DNA from: an uncultured Collinsella sp.
Lineage (GTDB): Bacteria > Actinomycetota > Coriobacteriia > Coriobacteriales > Coriobacteriaceae
Length of the DNA stretch: 22,233 bases
Direction: 5' to 3'
Assembly (NCBI GenBank): GCA_900548365.1
Contig: URKM01000026.1
Location: 1 to 22,233, forward strand
The notes under the pieces are model-generated. The model was not told the origin of the DNA. It did not search any database and saw only the letters and a program-made list of their open reading frames with translations. This document shows positions 22,157 to 22,233 of the stretch, in pieces; positions within the stretch are counted from its first letter, which is position 1; every line of letters starts with the position of its first letter. Both the position numbers and the translations under genes were made by a program.

Positions 22157-22233
22157 TGGTAGCCCGTACCGGATTCGAACCGGTGATCTCCGCCTTGAGA
22201 GGGCGGCGTCCTGAACCGCTAGACGAACGGGCC
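22157..22233 (-). tRNA. tRNA-Glu (anticodon CUC), identical second copy
   Basis: The same 77-nt sequence as 22043-22119, separated from it by 37 bases. Its first base is the last base of the window, so its promoter lies outside. The two are probably one transcript ending at the terminator near 22011. Confidence 0.97.

Noticed and set aside
22043..22233. Identical tRNA-Glu copies as attachment-site duplication from an integrated element
   Set aside because: Both are full-length functional tRNAs only 37 bases apart with nothing between them and no integrase; a simple tandem gene duplication fits better.

Overview
The window looks like chromosomal DNA from a high-GC Gram-positive anaerobe of the class Coriobacteriia, most likely a Collinsella-like genome. 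The reasons are the strong GC bias at third codon positions, secreted proteins carrying the divergent S-layer-homology (SLH) repeat with 'xRQDMAAFLxRL' in place of the usual 'TRAE' motif, and the gene families present. No database search was possible, so the taxonomy is inference.

Layout. (1) 1-9821 is a cell-surface region. Two large secreted SLH proteins lie on the minus strand: 116-2947 with novel C-terminal domains, and 3234-5816 with three leucine-rich-repeat modules. Then come two plus-strand family-2 glycosyltransferases in one operon (6049-8190), and a convergent minus-strand secreted GH25 muramidase ending in three SLH repeats (8334-9821). Together these suggest a locus that builds, decorates and remodels the wall. 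(2) 9822-10925 is mostly non-coding. It has two strong inverted repeats, a tRNA-Arg(UCU) with its terminator, and a 29-bp tandem repeat upstream of the next gene. (3) 10926-14764 encodes phosphotransferase (PTS) and sugar-phosphate functions: a stand-alone fructose-type EIIA, HPr (ptsH), Enzyme I (ptsI) and a PfkB-family 1-phosphofructokinase-like kinase. Hairpins between ptsH and ptsI and between ptsI and the kinase gene may tune the protein ratios. (4) 14960-16384 is a CCA-adding tRNA nucleotidyltransferase with an HD domain. (5) 16525-21864 is a compact five-gene ABC importer of the peptide/nickel class: binding lipoprotein, two permeases, two ATPases. (6) 22043-22233 holds two identical minus-strand tRNA-Glu(CUC) genes with a terminator, convergent with the ABC operon.

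Most interesting signal. The ABC operon has a candidate promoter whose -10 box lies inside a perfect inverted repeat, GTGTGA-N16-TCACAC. That is the spacing of the E. coli NikR operator (GTATGA-N16-TCATAC). It is followed by two GTAACAC elements 21 bp apart. The first ATPase starts with a histidine-rich segment (11 His in residues 7-36), and the binding protein ends in an HPHGHG segment. Together these make a metal, most likely nickel, the best substrate guess, although no nikR gene lies in the window.

Other points of note are the intragenic triplication in the LRR protein, the large unclassified C-terminal region of the 943-residue SLH protein, and the unexplained 17-bp inverted repeat at 10118-10168.
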